Assembly (NCBI RefSeq): GCF_009857505.1
Contig: NZ_WWCP01000020.1
Span: 1-64,000, forward strand
Direction of reading: 5' to 3'
From: Duganella lactea
Lineage (GTDB): Bacteria; Pseudomonadota; Gammaproteobacteria; Burkholderiales; Burkholderiaceae_D
DNA length: 64,000 bases
Shown here: in pieces, positions 1 through 9,304 of the stretch
How positions within the stretch are numbered: the first letter of the stretch is position 1
How the letters are laid out: each line of letters begins with the position of its first letter
Translations under genes and position numbers: made by a program
Notes under the pieces: generated by a model
What the model saw: only the letters and a program-made list of their open reading frames with translations
Told to the model about the DNA's origin: nothing
Databases searched by the model: none

Positions 1-117
1 GTGATCAGTGCTGTCGTTCACAAACTGACGCATCTGATTTACGGTGTCATCCGTACTGGCAAGCCTTTCGACCCCAAATACTTATCGAAAAAGCTTGCCA
101 TTCAAGACGGTATCTGA
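1..117 (+). CDS. IS110-family transposase, C-terminal fragment (cut by window edge)
   Basis: Frame 1 is open from the first base to TGA at 115-117 and encodes 38 residues. The motif HKLTHLIYGV followed by RTGKPFDP is typical of the extreme C-terminus of IS110/IS1111-type DEDD transposases. The start and catalytic part lie outside the window, so it cannot be judged whether the element is intact. It is the only insertion-sequence trace seen in the window. Confidence 0.7.
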   Translation: MISAVVHKLTHLIYGVIRTGKPFDPKYLSKKLAIQDGI

Positions 118-172
118 CACCCGTTTTGACTGCGTAGGACTAAGATGACATTTTGCAATGTTCGCAGCCTAC

Positions 173-241
173 ATAGGACTACAAAATGGTCCTATACCGG
201 CGGATTAGCCCGCTGGGTATAGTGTCTACATAGTCAGACAC
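173..241. promoter_or_regulatory. Nested inverted repeats upstream of the Crp/Fnr gene
   Basis: Between the transposase tail and the regulator there are three dyads. ATAGGAC (173-179) pairs with GTCCTAT (189-195), CTATACC (192-198) with GGTATAG (216-222), and GTGTCT (222-227) with AGACAC (236-241). The last ends 17 bases before the ATG. Such dyads suit a dimeric regulator, possibly the Crp/Fnr protein itself, but some could belong to the right end of the insertion sequence. The assignment as operator is inference. Confidence 0.35.
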
Positions 242-258
242 GCTTACAGAGGCTAACC

Positions 259-1011
259 ATGAACGCACTCCATACCGCATCCGCCGCCGCTCCACAATCC
301 ATCAGCCTGATCGGCGCGCAACAGAATGATTTGCTTCGCGCACTGTCGCGCGAGGATCTGCTCGCCTTGTTTGGCGATCTGGAATTGGTGACGTTGCCGG
401 AAGGTAAGCATTTGTTCGATTTTGGCGATGCCGTCGAGTACACCTATTTCCCAACCAACGCCATCATTTCCCTGCAGTACGTGATGGAGGATGGGGCGAC
501 CACCGAAATCGCGGTCGTCGGCCGTGAAGGCGTGGTCGGCGTGGCGCTGCATCCGACCGAACGCGCCAGCTATGCCGCCGTGGTGCAAACCGCAGGTTAT
601 GGTTATCGTCTGAAAACCTCGGTGCTGCGCGAGGTGTTTTACACCGGCGGCCCGCTGGCCCAGCAATTGATGCGCTACACCAGCATGATGTTTGCCCAGT
701 TGGCGCAGAACGTCGCCGGCAGCCGTCACACCAGCATCGAGCAGAAACTGTGCCGCTGGCTGCTGGAACGCCTGGACCGTTCGCTGTCCAATGAACTGAA
801 GGTGACCCAGGAGATGATCGCCAATATGCTCGGCGTGCGCCGCGAAAGCATCACCGGCGCCGCCGGCAAGCTGGCCCAGGAAGGCTTGATCACCTATCGC
901 CGCGGCCTGGTGACTGTATTGGATCGGGAAGGCATGGAACGTCGCGCGGGCAGCTGCTATCAGGCCCGTGCCAACAACATGGCCTCGGATCAGCAGCGTT
1001 ACGCGGCGTAA
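259..1011 (+). CDS. Crp/Fnr-family transcriptional regulator
   Basis: The 250-residue protein has the two-domain Crp/Fnr layout. A cyclic-nucleotide-binding-type beta barrel covers roughly residues 35-150 and includes the phrase AVVGREGVVG. A winged helix at about 180-230 has the recognition segment MLGVRRESITGAAGKL. No N-terminal cysteine cluster is present, so it is not a classical oxygen-sensing FNR, and the cAMP-binding signature of E. coli Crp is not evident, so its ligand is unknown. The ATG at 259 follows a GAGG-like ribosome site at 250-253. Several dyads lie just upstream and may be autoregulatory. Confidence 0.9.
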   Translation: MNALHTASAAAPQSISLIGAQQNDLLRALSREDLLALFGDLELVTLPEGKHLFDFGDAVEYTYFPTNAIISLQYVMEDGATTEIAVVGREGVVGVALHPTERASYAAVVQTAGYGYRLKTSVLREVFYTGGPLAQQLMRYTSMMFAQLAQNVAGSRHTSIEQKLCRWLLERLDRSLSNELKVTQEMIANMLGVRRESITGAAGKLAQEGLITYRRGLVTVLDREGMERRAGSCYQARANNMASDQQRYAA

Positions 1012-1015
1012 GAGG

Positions 1016-1243
1016 TTAATGCAGGACGCGCGATAGCGGATTGATCAGGAAACCACCGAAATCCGCCCGCGCCGGCAAGCGCGATGCCAGGTCCTGATCC
1101 AGCTTGCGTTGCACAAGTTTATGCCAGGCGCTGGCCCAGCGGGCCGCCAGTTGCGATTCTTCAGCCGAGCGCGCATACAGCGTTCTTTCCACGGCGAGTT
1201 TCTGGCGTTGCAGGGCGTAGCGGGCGGATATCAAAGTAGTCAT
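1016..1243 (-). CDS. Small hypothetical protein
   Basis: A 75-residue frame lies convergent to the Crp/Fnr gene, with only 4 bases between their stop codons. The product is rich in Ala, Arg and Leu and looks helical; it carries no signal peptide or recognised motif. It ends in an FGGFLINPLSRVL stretch. No good Shine-Dalgarno sequence precedes the ATG at 1243, which weakens the call. It fills a gap that no other frame explains well. Confidence 0.45.
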   Translation of the reverse strand: MTTLISARYALQRQKLAVERTLYARSAEESQLAARWASAWHKLVQRKLDQDLASRLPARADFGGFLINPLSRVLH

Positions 1244-1408
1244 GGCGTGAAGTGACTGTGAGTTGATCGGAATGCGTTGCCATTGTGCTCCCGTCCGCCC
1301 GGTTCTGAATGTGCGCCAGTTCACCCATAGCGATGAGTAAACTCTGCAATACGTGTAAAATGTGCACCTGTTGCTCTTCCGCATCGTCTCTTTTCCGCTT
1401 TTCCCCTG

Positions 1409-2845
1409 ATGAATTTTTCTAAAAACGCGCTGGCGGGCTTGACCACGTCCTTTGCGCTGGTGCCCGAGTGCATCGCTTTTGCGCTGGTGGCGCATCTCAA
1501 TCCATTGACCGGGCTGTACGGTGCTTTCTTTATTTGCACGATGACGGCGATCCTCGGTGGCCGTCCGGGCATGATTTCCGGCGCCGCCGGCTCGATGGCG
1601 GTGGTGATCGTGGCCTTGGTGGCGCAACACGGCTTGCAGTATTTCCTCGCCACCGTGGTGTTGAGCGGCCTGATCATGCTGTTGTTTGGCGTGCTGCGGC
1701 TGGGCAAATTGGTGACGATGGTGCCGCATCCGGTGATGCTGGGCTTCGTCAACGGCCTGGCGATCGTCATCGCCTGGTCGCAATTGCAACATTTCAAGGA
1801 TGGCGCGGGCTGGCTGCACGGCGCGGCGCTGCTGTGGATGTGCGGCCTGGTGCTGCTGACCATGCTGATTGTCTATCTGCTGCCGCGTCTGACCAAGGCG
1901 CTGCCGCCGGCGCTGGTGGCCATCGTCGGCGTCGGCGTGTTGTCGGCAACGCTGCATCTGCCGGTGCGCACGCTGGGCGACATGGCGCATATCGCCGGTG
2001 GCTTGCCGTCGTTCGCGCTGCCGGACGTGCCGATGAATATGGACACGCTGCGGATTGTCTTGCCATACGCGCTGCTGATGGCGATGGTGGGCCTGCTGGA
2101 AACGCTGCTGACGTTTAATCTGACCGATGAAATCACCGAAACGCGCGGTCTGCCGAACCGCGAATGCGTGGCGCTGGGCGCGGCGAATGTGGCCTCCGGC
2201 CTGTTCGGCGGCATGGGCGGCTGCGCGATGATCGGTCAGACCATGATCAACCTGAGTTCGGGCGGCCGCACGCGCGTGTCGGGCGCGGTGGCCGGCATGA
2301 TGATTTTGCTGTTTATCCTGTTCCTGTCGCCGCTGATTGAGCGGATTCCGCTGGCGGCGCTGGTCGGGGTGATGTTGGTGGTGGCGCAAGAGACCTTCGC
2401 CTGGGGCTCGTTGCGCGTGCTGGGCAAGGTGCCGCGCCACGATGCCTTGCTGATTGTCGCGGTGACGGCGATTACCGTGGCGACCGATCTGGCGATGGCG
2501 GTGATGTCCGGCATCGTCATCGCGGCGCTGAGTTTCGCCTGGCGCCATGCGCGCGATATCCGCGCCGATGTGGTCAGCGCCGATGGTGTGAAAACCTACA
2601 CGCCGCACGGCACGCTGTTCTTCGCGTCGGTCGCGCATTTCAATGACCTGTTCGATCCGCACGGCGATCCGCGGCAGGTGCTGCTCGATTGTCGCCATCT
2701 GCGCCTGGCCGATCACTCGGCCGTGGTGGCGGTGGCCGCGTTGAGGGAGCGTTACGCCAAGGCCGGCAATGCGCTGCAAGTGCTGCACCTGTCGCCGCGC
2801 TGCGAAACCTTGCTGCGGCGCGCGGGCGGGATGGCTACGGCATGA
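1409..2845 (+). CDS. SulP-family inorganic anion transporter with C-terminal STAS domain
   Basis: The 478-residue protein has about ten hydrophobic helices in the first 380 residues, with SulP hallmarks such as GLTTSFALVPECIAFA near the N-terminus, PLTGLYGAF at 31-39, and GGMGGCAMIGQTMINL in the middle. The last 90 residues form a STAS-like domain (VLLDCRHLRLADHSAV). Members of the family move sulfate, bicarbonate or related anions across the inner membrane; the substrate cannot be read from sequence. The ATG at 1409 has no clear ribosome site. Its 3' end overlaps the last codons of the opposing DUF29 remnant. Confidence 0.9.
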   Translation: MNFSKNALAGLTTSFALVPECIAFALVAHLNPLTGLYGAFFICTMTAILGGRPGMISGAAGSMAVVIVALVAQHGLQYFLATVVLSGLIMLLFGVLRLGKLVTMVPHPVMLGFVNGLAIVIAWSQLQHFKDGAGWLHGAALLWMCGLVLLTMLIVYLLPRLTKALPPALVAIVGVGVLSATLHLPVRTLGDMAHIAGGLPSFALPDVPMNMDTLRIVLPYALLMAMVGLLETLLTFNLTDEITETRGLPNRECVALGAANVASGLFGGMGGCAMIGQTMINLSSGGRTRVSGAVAGMMILLFILFLSPLIERIPLAALVGVMLVVAQETFAWGSLRVLGKVPRHDALLIVAVTAITVATDLAMAVMSGIVIAALSFAWRHARDIRADVVSADGVKTYTPHGTLFFASVAHFNDLFDPHGDPRQVLLDCRHLRLADHSAVVAVAALRERYAKAGNALQVLHLSPRCETLLRRAGGMATA

Positions 2846-3287
2846 AGTCGTGATCGAGTATCTGGTCGATTGAGTAGGGATTATCGAGCGGGAAGGTGGC
2901 CAGCGGCAGTTGGGTTACCAGCGCCGCCATCTTGCGCGCATACGGCTAGTTGACCTGCACATACTCCACCAGTTTGCGTCGCAGGCTGGGACTATCGTCA
3001 AGCAAGGCCTTGATGCGCTCGCGTTGTCCCACCAGCGTGGCATGCCATTTGTTTTGCGGATGGGATTTCTGAAATTCGCATTTCAACAGGTGCATGATGA
3101 GGACTCTCAACCTGTTTTTTAGCGTGCGCAGTTCCTTGGTTTTCATGCTGTCGAGCTCCTCGACCAGGTTCTCCAGATCCAGCTCGGAGAACCTTTTTTC
3201 CGACAGTAGGCGGATCTGCGCGTCGATCCACCGTAGCCAATCTTCGTCGTAGCATGAGATGGTGCGGGGCTGGGCCAGTGTTTGCAT
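2835..3287 (-). pseudogene. DUF29-family gene interrupted by an in-frame TAG codon
   Basis: The 5' part (3287 to 2946) encodes 113 residues with typical DUF29 features: YDEDWLRWIDAQIRLL, LDLENLVEELDSM and HLLKCEFQ. It stops at TAG (2946-2948). Reading on in the same frame gives 36 more residues that match the family's usual C-terminus (YARKMAALVTQLPLATFP, then NPYSIDQILDHDFMP) and a natural stop at 2835-2837. The total of 150 codons equals the normal DUF29 length. A strong GGAGG precedes the ATG. The simplest reading is a recent nonsense mutation, or a functional truncated form; sequencing error cannot be excluded. Confidence 0.85.
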
Positions 3288-3344
3288 GATGCGCCTCCAA
3301 AAGCTTCAGCTTAGGCTGGCGCCGCTCCCCGCGTTTGAGACAGA

Positions 3345-5636
3345 TCAATAGTAATACGGCGTCTTGGCGGCCCAGCCGCTGTTGCCGTAACGCTTGTGCA
3401 GCAGCGTGAAGGCGCTCTTCGAGAGTGTCTTCGCGTCCTCGTCCAGGCAGCCGCCGCGCGTCGACTGCACGGTGACGTACAGCAGCCATGGCAGGTCAGG
3501 ATCGGCGGGCTGCGCCTTCGCGCGCGCCATCACCGCATCGCCGATGTAACCGGTGGCGGTCTTCAACGCGCTCAGTTGCGCCAGTTCCTTGTCGCGCGTG
3601 GCGGTGTCGCCCAGCGACGGCGTCGGCAGCGATGCTTCGGCCTCGGTGTTTTCCATGTAATCCGCGCCGGCCTTGGATGGCATCTTGCACCACATATCGG
3701 CGAGCGTTTCCTCCGGCTGGCGCGGTTTGTTCTCCATCGCATAGCCCTGGAACATCGGCGACAAGCCGTAATGCAGGGCGCCCAGCAGCAGCGTGTGATG
3801 GCGTTCCGCTTCGCCTGGCAGCTTGCGGTACGTGGCCGCGACGCTGGCCAGCGCCGGCGACAGCTGCTCAACTTTGCCTGCCGCCGACAGCGCCGCGTCC
3901 TGCTGGCGCAGCAGGTCGTAACGCATCCATGCCGCTGTGGCGATGCGCGCCCTCCACGCGGCCGGCAGCGAGGTTTGCGCGGCCACCGTCAGCAGATCGG
4001 CGGCGGACAGGCCGCTGTTCAGCCAGCGCTGACCATCCGCCGCGATATCCGCGCGGGCCTGTCGATTCTTCGCCACTTCGCCCGTATCCGAATCGAGATC
4101 GAGGGCCTGCGCGCGCATCAGGTATTTGGCCGCATCGGCAGGCGAAACGGCGACCGCGAAGCGCTCTTGCAGGAACAGGTTGCGGGCGCTGTTCGATTGC
4201 GCGGCTGCCAGCGCAGGGCCGGCGATTACCGCGTCACCCAGCGCACGCGCCTTGTCGGCCTGACCGGTCAGGCGGTAATGGCGAGCCAGCGCGTATCGCA
4301 GTGTCAGATACTCCGGTGCTTTGGCGGATACTTGTAGCGCCGCCTGTTCCTGCTGGGGCGTCAGCTTGGGCGACAGCAGGGCGCTCGCCAGCAACCACAC
4401 GCGGGCCTGCGGCTGGTTGCCGTCCTTGACGTAGCGCTGCCATTGCGCCGGCGCATGCGCCGGCTGGTTTTGTTGAATCGTCAGTATCCAGTCGACGAAA
4501 CCGGCGCTGCCGCGCAACGCTTCGTGCGACGGTGATCGCAGCAAGTCGTCCGCCAGCACGCGCCAGTCGCCCAGATGATCATCCTTGTATGGATTGGCGC
4601 GCGGATCATCCAGCAGCTTGCTCAGTTCCGCGAAGCGCAGAGTCGGCGTCAGATACACTTGCATCGAGCGGCCGATGGCGCGCGAGGCCTCATGCAGTTG
4701 CGCCAGTTCGGGATTGCCGAGGATATGCGTGACACCGGCCTGGATCACCGCCAGTTTCCTTTGCTGTGCCGCCAGTCGCGCGGCTGCCGCTTCGGGGCCT
4801 TCGTTGCGGATAGCCTGTGCTTCCTTCCAGCGCTGATCCTCCGCCACATAGACGGCGGCGCGGGCTTGCGCGCGCAGGCTCAGATACTCGCCCCAGCCGC
4901 GCAGTGGATGCTTGTCGGTGGCGCCGATGGCGGCAAACAGTTTGGCGGCGCGCGCATAGTCTTCGCTGTAGAAGGCGGCCGCCGCGATCTGGTATTGCTG
5001 CATCTGGCGCCAGTACAGCCCCTCCGATGCCGGCAGTTCCACCGGCGGTGGAATGACAGGTTTAGGTTGTCCGAAGGCGCTGCGCGTGGCATTCAGATCA
5101 TCGCCGCATGTCTTGAACACCTGCCGCTGCGAGGACACCCAGGCGGCCAGCCGTTCAGGCGTGGCGTCGCTGCGCTTGGCCAGCCCATTGAGCGTGGTGA
5201 TGGCGAAGCTGTAGCTGGTCAGCGGGCAGTTGACATAGCCATACGTCAGGCTATTTCCCGGCGGGAGCTCCGGCACCGGCTTGTGGAGCGCGGCGCTGAC
5301 CGCCTGCTCCCATCCCTTGTATCCGCCGGCGCCATCCGACGCATCGACCCAACCGCCACGGCGATTGCCGATGGCGCGCAGCAGGCCCGTTTCCTCGATC
5401 GGCGCTTGCTTGATGCCGTCCGCGCCCAGCATCACGCCGCGCCAGGCGGCGTACAGATACAAGCGGTTATAGCTGTTCATCACCACGCCCAGTTCCCCGG
5501 TCTCGTAGCGAGACAGCGCGATGTCCGGCGCGCTGCGGTTGACATAGGGATCGTATGCTTCGCCCGAGCTGGCATGCGCCGCGCCGGCGCAGACCAGTGT
5601 TGTGATAACGGCGAAGAGGCGGGGGAAGCGCTTCAT
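3345..5636 (-). CDS. Large exported helical-repeat protein of unknown function
   Basis: The 763-residue product begins with a Sec signal peptide (MKRFPRLFAVITTLVCAGAAHA) and is then predominantly alpha-helical. Ala/Arg/Leu-rich stretches around residues 205-270 and 430-500 resemble tetratricopeptide-like hairpins, for example YALARHYRLTGQADKARAL. No catalytic motif is recognised. Its ATG overlaps the stop of the DUF3142 gene by four bases (ATGA), and an AAGGAG site lies inside that gene's 3' end, so the two are translationally coupled. The product is probably periplasmic or surface-exposed. The function is unknown. Confidence 0.8.
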   Translation of the reverse strand: MKRFPRLFAVITTLVCAGAAHASSGEAYDPYVNRSAPDIALSRYETGELGVVMNSYNRLYLYAAWRGVMLGADGIKQAPIEETGLLRAIGNRRGGWVDASDGAGGYKGWEQAVSAALHKPVPELPPGNSLTYGYVNCPLTSYSFAITTLNGLAKRSDATPERLAAWVSSQRQVFKTCGDDLNATRSAFGQPKPVIPPPVELPASEGLYWRQMQQYQIAAAAFYSEDYARAAKLFAAIGATDKHPLRGWGEYLSLRAQARAAVYVAEDQRWKEAQAIRNEGPEAAAARLAAQQRKLAVIQAGVTHILGNPELAQLHEASRAIGRSMQVYLTPTLRFAELSKLLDDPRANPYKDDHLGDWRVLADDLLRSPSHEALRGSAGFVDWILTIQQNQPAHAPAQWQRYVKDGNQPQARVWLLASALLSPKLTPQQEQAALQVSAKAPEYLTLRYALARHYRLTGQADKARALGDAVIAGPALAAAQSNSARNLFLQERFAVAVSPADAAKYLMRAQALDLDSDTGEVAKNRQARADIAADGQRWLNSGLSAADLLTVAAQTSLPAAWRARIATAAWMRYDLLRQQDAALSAAGKVEQLSPALASVAATYRKLPGEAERHHTLLLGALHYGLSPMFQGYAMENKPRQPEETLADMWCKMPSKAGADYMENTEAEASLPTPSLGDTATRDKELAQLSALKTATGYIGDAVMARAKAQPADPDLPWLLYVTVQSTRGGCLDEDAKTLSKSAFTLLHKRYGNSGWAAKTPYYY

Positions 5637-6349
5637 TCTGGACTCCTTGAAGTTGGCGGCAAGTCCGCGCCATCACGCTTCCATGCGTAACGGTCGAACC
5701 AGTAGTTTTTTGCATAGCGCTCGCTGACGGCGCTGGCGAACGGTTCTTGCGGCGAGAAGCCGGCGCTGCGCGCGCGGCAGCTGGCGTGCAGCGTCGTTGG
5801 CGACTGTTCGAGAATGGCGCGCATGGCCGCGCTGTCCTTCCCCATGCGGAAGAACATCGGCACCACTTCGTCGGCGGCCAGGTCGTCCAGCCATGCCGGC
5901 GCGCGGCACCACCACGCCAGCGCGGTGACGCTGAGTTTTATCCGGGACGGCAAGGCGGCGCGGATATCCCGTACCAGCGATCGATAGAACACACGTTGCG
6001 AGGGCTTGGCCTCCATGTCCAGCTGCACCCAACCGGAGCTGCCGCGGGCGGCGGCATCAAGCAGCGCGCTGATGATGATGGCGCGGCTTTTTTCAATATC
6101 GACCGGCGGATTGACTGTGCTGACTTCCACGTGCAGCACGGGCGTGACCAGCGTTGACGGTGGCAGGGCGGGCCAGCGTTTGCGTGGCCGCAGCAGGATG
6201 TCGTCGCCGGTGAGGAGAATGTGGCGTTGCAGGACCGCCGCTTCGTGCACCGACCATGTGGGCAGGCGGGCTTCATCCCATAGCCATGCTGTCTGCTGCG
6301 CGAAGGCGGCGGGGCAAAGCAGCGCGAGGATCAGTAAGACTGCGGGCAT
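5633..6349 (-). CDS. DUF3142 domain-containing exported protein
   Basis: The 238-residue protein has an N-terminal signal peptide (cleavage after PAAFAQQ) and the DUF3142 core. Visible motifs include VLHVEV, WVQLDMEAKPSQR, FYRSLVRDIRAALP and LSVTALAWWC. The alternating strand-helix pattern with acidic residues at strand ends resembles TIM-barrel glycoside-hydrolase-like proteins, but that is inference and no substrate is known. It is translated together with the downstream 763-residue exported protein through an ATGA overlap, suggesting joint action in the envelope. It lies 39 bases downstream of katA, separated by a perfect inverted repeat. Confidence 0.8.
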   Translation of the reverse strand: MPAVLLILALLCPAAFAQQTAWLWDEARLPTWSVHEAAVLQRHILLTGDDILLRPRKRWPALPPSTLVTPVLHVEVSTVNPPVDIEKSRAIIISALLDAAARGSSGWVQLDMEAKPSQRVFYRSLVRDIRAALPSRIKLSVTALAWWCRAPAWLDDLAADEVVPMFFRMGKDSAAMRAILEQSPTTLHASCRARSAGFSPQEPFASAVSERYAKNYWFDRYAWKRDGADLPPTSRSPE

Positions 6350-6354
6350 CGGTC

Positions 6355-6380
6355 AATGGGACGGAATGGACCGTCCCATT
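6355..6380. repeat. Perfect 10-bp inverted repeat between katA and the DUF3142 gene
   Basis: AATGGGACGG (6355-6364) and CCGTCCCATT (6371-6380) form a perfect stem with a six-base loop. No U-run follows on either strand, so it is not a standard intrinsic terminator. It could stabilise the 3' end of the katA mRNA, act in rho-dependent termination, or bind a protein in front of the DUF3142 gene, whose ATG is six bases away. Confidence 0.6.
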
Positions 6381-6388
6381 GTACCGAT

Positions 6389-7828
6389 TTATTTCCCTTC
6401 AAGCGCGGCGATTGCCGCCGCCACGCCGGCGCCGTAGGCCGGATCGGCCTGGGTGCAGTGGTCGATGTGACGCTGCTGCACCGGCTTCGACACGCCGTGG
6501 ATAGCGCGCGCCGTGTTCTCGAACAGCAGCTGCTTCTTCTCGTCGGTCAGCAGGCGGAACAGATTGCCCGGCTGCGAGAAGTAGTCGGTGTCCACGCGGT
6601 GGTTCCAGTGATCGGCCGCGCCTTCCAGCGACAGCGGCGGCTCCTTGAACTGCGGGCTTTCCTGCCATTCGCCACGGCTGTTCGGCTCATACGGCGTTTC
6701 GCCGCCGCCGTTCGGCGTGATGCGCATGGCGCCGTCGCGGTGGTAGCTGTGGAACGGGCACTTGGGCGCGTTCACCGGAATCTGATGGTGGTTCACGCCC
6801 AGACGATAACGCGCCGCGTCGCCGTAGGAGAACAGGCGCGATTGCAGCATCTTGTCCGGCGAGAAGCTCACGCCCGGCACCACGTTGGCCGGCGAGAAGG
6901 CCGACTGCTCGACTTCCGCGAAGTAGTTTTCCGCGTTGCGGTTCAGTTCCAGCACGCCGACGTCGATCAGCGGATAGTCGCCCTTCGGCCAGATCTTGGT
7001 CAGGTCGAACGGATGGTAGGGCACTTTGGAGGCATCGGCTTCCGGCATGATCTGCACCGCCAGTTTCCAGCGCGGGAATTCCTTGCGCTCGATGGCGTCG
7101 AACAGGTCGCGCTGCGAGCTTTCGCGGTCCACACCGACCAGCGCCGCGGCTTCGGCGTCGCTCAGGTTCTCGATGCCCTGCTGCGAGATGAAGTGGAACT
7201 TGACCCAGTAGCGCTCATTGGCGGCGTTGATGAAGGAAAAGGTATGGCTGCCGAAACCGTGCATGTGGCGATAGCCCTTCGGAATGCCGCGGTCGCTCAT
7301 GACGATGGTGACCTGGTGCAGCGCTTCCGGCAGCAGGGTCCAGAAGTCCCAGTTGTTCTCGGCGTTGCGCAGATTGGTCTTCGGATCGCGCTTGACCACG
7401 TGGTTCAGGTCCGGGAACTTGAGCGGATCGCGGAAGAAGAACACCGGCGTGTTGTTGCCGACGATGTCCCAGTTGCCTTGCTCGGTGTAGAACTTGACGG
7501 CGAAGCCGCGGATATCGCGCTCCGCGTCGGCCGCGCCGCGCTCACCCGCGACGGTGGAGAAGCGCATGAACATGTCGGTCTTCTTGCCCACTTCCGAGAA
7601 CAGCGCGGCCTTGGTGTACTTGCTGATGTCGTGGGTGACGGTGAAGGTGCCGTAGGCGCCCGAACCCTTGGCGTGCATGCGGCGCTCGGGAATGACTTCG
7701 CGCGCGAAGTGGGCCAGCTTTTCCAGATGCCAGACATCCTGCAGCAGTACCGGGCCGCGCGGACCGGCGGTCTGGGTGTTTTGGTTGTCCGCGACCGGCG
7801 CGCCGGCTGCAGTGGTGAGATTTTTCAT
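6389..7828 (-). CDS. katA: Monofunctional heme catalase (small-subunit type)
   Basis: This enzyme dismutates hydrogen peroxide to water and oxygen in the cytoplasm. The 479 residues match the short catalase clade. The distal histidine lies in [12 protein letters not shown] (H52), the distal asparagine in GNNTPVFFF (N125), and the heme-ligand tyrosine in RLFSYGD (Y336). The [13 protein letters not shown] segment is also typical. No C-terminal flavodoxin-like extension is present. A GAAGGAAG ribosome site precedes the ATG at 7828. The gene lies 49 bases downstream of the ClC gene on the same strand; no OxyR gene is nearby. Confidence 0.97.
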   Translation of the reverse strand: MKNLTTAAGAPVADNQNTQTAGPRGPVLLQDVWHLEKLAHFAREVIPERRMHAKGSGAYGTFTVTHDISKYTKAALFSEVGKKTDMFMRFSTVAGERGAADAERDIRGFAVKFYTEQGNWDIVGNNTPVFFFRDPLKFPDLNHVVKRDPKTNLRNAENNWDFWTLLPEALHQVTIVMSDRGIPKGYRHMHGFGSHTFSFINAANERYWVKFHFISQQGIENLSDAEAAALVGVDRESSQRDLFDAIERKEFPRWKLAVQIMPEADASKVPYHPFDLTKIWPKGDYPLIDVGVLELNRNAENYFAEVEQSAFSPANVVPGVSFSPDKMLQSRLFSYGDAARYRLGVNHHQIPVNAPKCPFHSYHRDGAMRITPNGGGETPYEPNSRGEWQESPQFKEPPLSLEGAADHWNHRVDTDYFSQPGNLFRLLTDEKKQLLFENTARAIHGVSKPVQQRHIDHCTQADPAYGAGVAAAIAALEGK

Positions 7829-7877
7829 GAAACTTCCTTCGCCTGTTTGGGATGAACGGAAACTTCCAGCATACCGA

Positions 7878-9227
7878 CTACAACTTGTTCGCGCCGCTCT
7901 CTTTCGGGAGAGGCGCTTGAGGTAGGCGCATCAATTGCGTCTGCGCCAGCTGCGCATACAACGGTGGACTCAATACGCGCGAGACGGTGCGCGCCACCAT
8001 CGCGCAGGCCATCAGGCTCAGCACCATGGCGTGGCCGTCGACCATCTCCATCACGATGATAAACGAAGTCAGCGGTGCCTGGGTGGCCGCCGCCAGGAAG
8101 CCAACCATGCCCAGCGCCATCAGCGCGCTGGCGTGCGGATAGTTCAACAGCAGCGCCAGGTCGTTGCCCAGCGCGGCGCCGATGGCCAGCGATGGCGCGA
8201 AGATCCCGGCCGGCACGCCGGCCCACGCGGTCAGCCAGGTGGCGAGGAATTTCAGCAAGAAGAAGATGCCCGGCGTGTGTTCGGCGCCGGCCAGCATGGC
8301 GCGCGTATGCTCCGAGCTGCTGCCGAAAACCGCGCCGCCCGAATAGATGCCGATGGCCGCCACCGCCAGCCCGCAGCCAGCGGCGAACAGCACCGGCGCG
8401 CGCAGCCGCGCGCGGCTGAACCAGTCACGCGGCGGACCGATCAGCGAGGCCAGCAGCAGGCGCGAGAACAGCCCGCCCGCCAGGCCGCTGGCCAGCGCCA
8501 CGATCAGGCCGGGCACGATCAGCCCGGTGTCGATGCCGGTGGCGCGGATCAGGCCGAAGTAAGTACCGTTGCCGTTGATCGACACGCCGATCAGCCCGGC
8601 CAGCACAATGGCCGCCATCAGCAGGCCGCTGCGGCGCTGCTCCGGCGTGCGCGATAATTCCTCGATGGCGAACATGATGCCGCCCAGCGGCGTGTTGAAG
8701 GCGGCCGCGATGCCGGCCGCGCCGCCGGCCACCAGCAGGCCGTGCGCGCTGATGCTGCCGCGCTCGGGCAGCCAGCGCCGCGCCGCCAGCATGACGCCGG
8801 CCGCCACCTGCACCGACGGCCCTTCGCGCCCGAGCGACAGGCCGGCCGCCAGGCCCCACGTGGTCAGCAGCACCTTGGCGGCGCTGAGTTTGAGGGAAAC
8901 GAACAGGCCTTGCTGGGCCGGCGCGGTGACCGGTTCCAGCGCGGCCATCACTTGCGGGATGCCCGAGCCGGCGGCGCCGGGCGCGTAGCGGCGCGTCAGC
9001 CAGACAATGGCGGCGGTGCACAGCGGCGTCCACAGCAGCGGCGACCACCACCAGCGCGCGTACAGGCCGGCGAAACGGTCGAAGGCGTATTCGGAGACGG
9101 CGGTAAAGCCGACCACGGCCAGTCCGGCCAGCGCGGCGAACGCCACCACCACGCTGCGCGCCCGCCACACGCGCCAGTCGCTGAACTCGTTGCGAAAGGC
9201 GTGGCGGATGTCGTGACTGCTCTTCAT
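7878..9227 (-). CDS. clcA: ClC-type chloride channel, probably H+/Cl- exchanger
   Basis: The 449-residue membrane protein carries the three ClC selectivity signatures: GSGIP at 87-91, GREGP at 133-137 with the gating glutamate E135, and GIFAP at 341-345. A second glutamate pair (FAIEE, 189-190) matches the internal proton-transfer glutamate of E. coli ClcA, and PPLY places a tyrosine (Y424) at the equivalent of ClcA Y445. Together these suggest an antiporter rather than a passive channel. No CBS domains follow. In enteric bacteria ClcA supports acid resistance. The symbol is given by similarity of motifs. Confidence 0.9.
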   Translation of the reverse strand: MKSSHDIRHAFRNEFSDWRVWRARSVVVAFAALAGLAVVGFTAVSEYAFDRFAGLYARWWWSPLLWTPLCTAAIVWLTRRYAPGAAGSGIPQVMAALEPVTAPAQQGLFVSLKLSAAKVLLTTWGLAAGLSLGREGPSVQVAAGVMLAARRWLPERGSISAHGLLVAGGAAGIAAAFNTPLGGIMFAIEELSRTPEQRRSGLLMAAIVLAGLIGVSINGNGTYFGLIRATGIDTGLIVPGLIVALASGLAGGLFSRLLLASLIGPPRDWFSRARLRAPVLFAAGCGLAVAAIGIYSGGAVFGSSSEHTRAMLAGAEHTPGIFFLLKFLATWLTAWAGVPAGIFAPSLAIGAALGNDLALLLNYPHASALMALGMVGFLAAATQAPLTSFIIVMEMVDGHAMVLSLMACAMVARTVSRVLSPPLYAQLAQTQLMRLPQAPLPKESGANKL

Positions 9228-9245
9228 GGATGGGGGCGTAAGGTT

Positions 9246-9277
9246 AAAAAAAACGCCCGGCGGTGAGGCCGGGCGTT
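9246..9277 (-). terminator. Intrinsic terminator of the OmpA-like lipoprotein gene
   Basis: AACGCCCGGC (9252-9261) pairs with GCCGGGCGTT (9268-9277) around a six-base loop. Read on the minus strand the stem is followed by eight U residues (9246-9253). It sits 27 bases past the lipoprotein stop codon and separates that gene from clcA. Confidence 0.9.
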
Positions 9278-9304
9278 CTATGTTACATCAATTTACCTGA
9301 GCGA

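Noticed and set aside
1264..2788. Long minus-strand frame opposite the SulP gene
   Set aside because: Composition (His/Gln/Arg-rich) marks it as a shadow. Only its last 75 codons, outside the transporter, were kept as a possible small gene.
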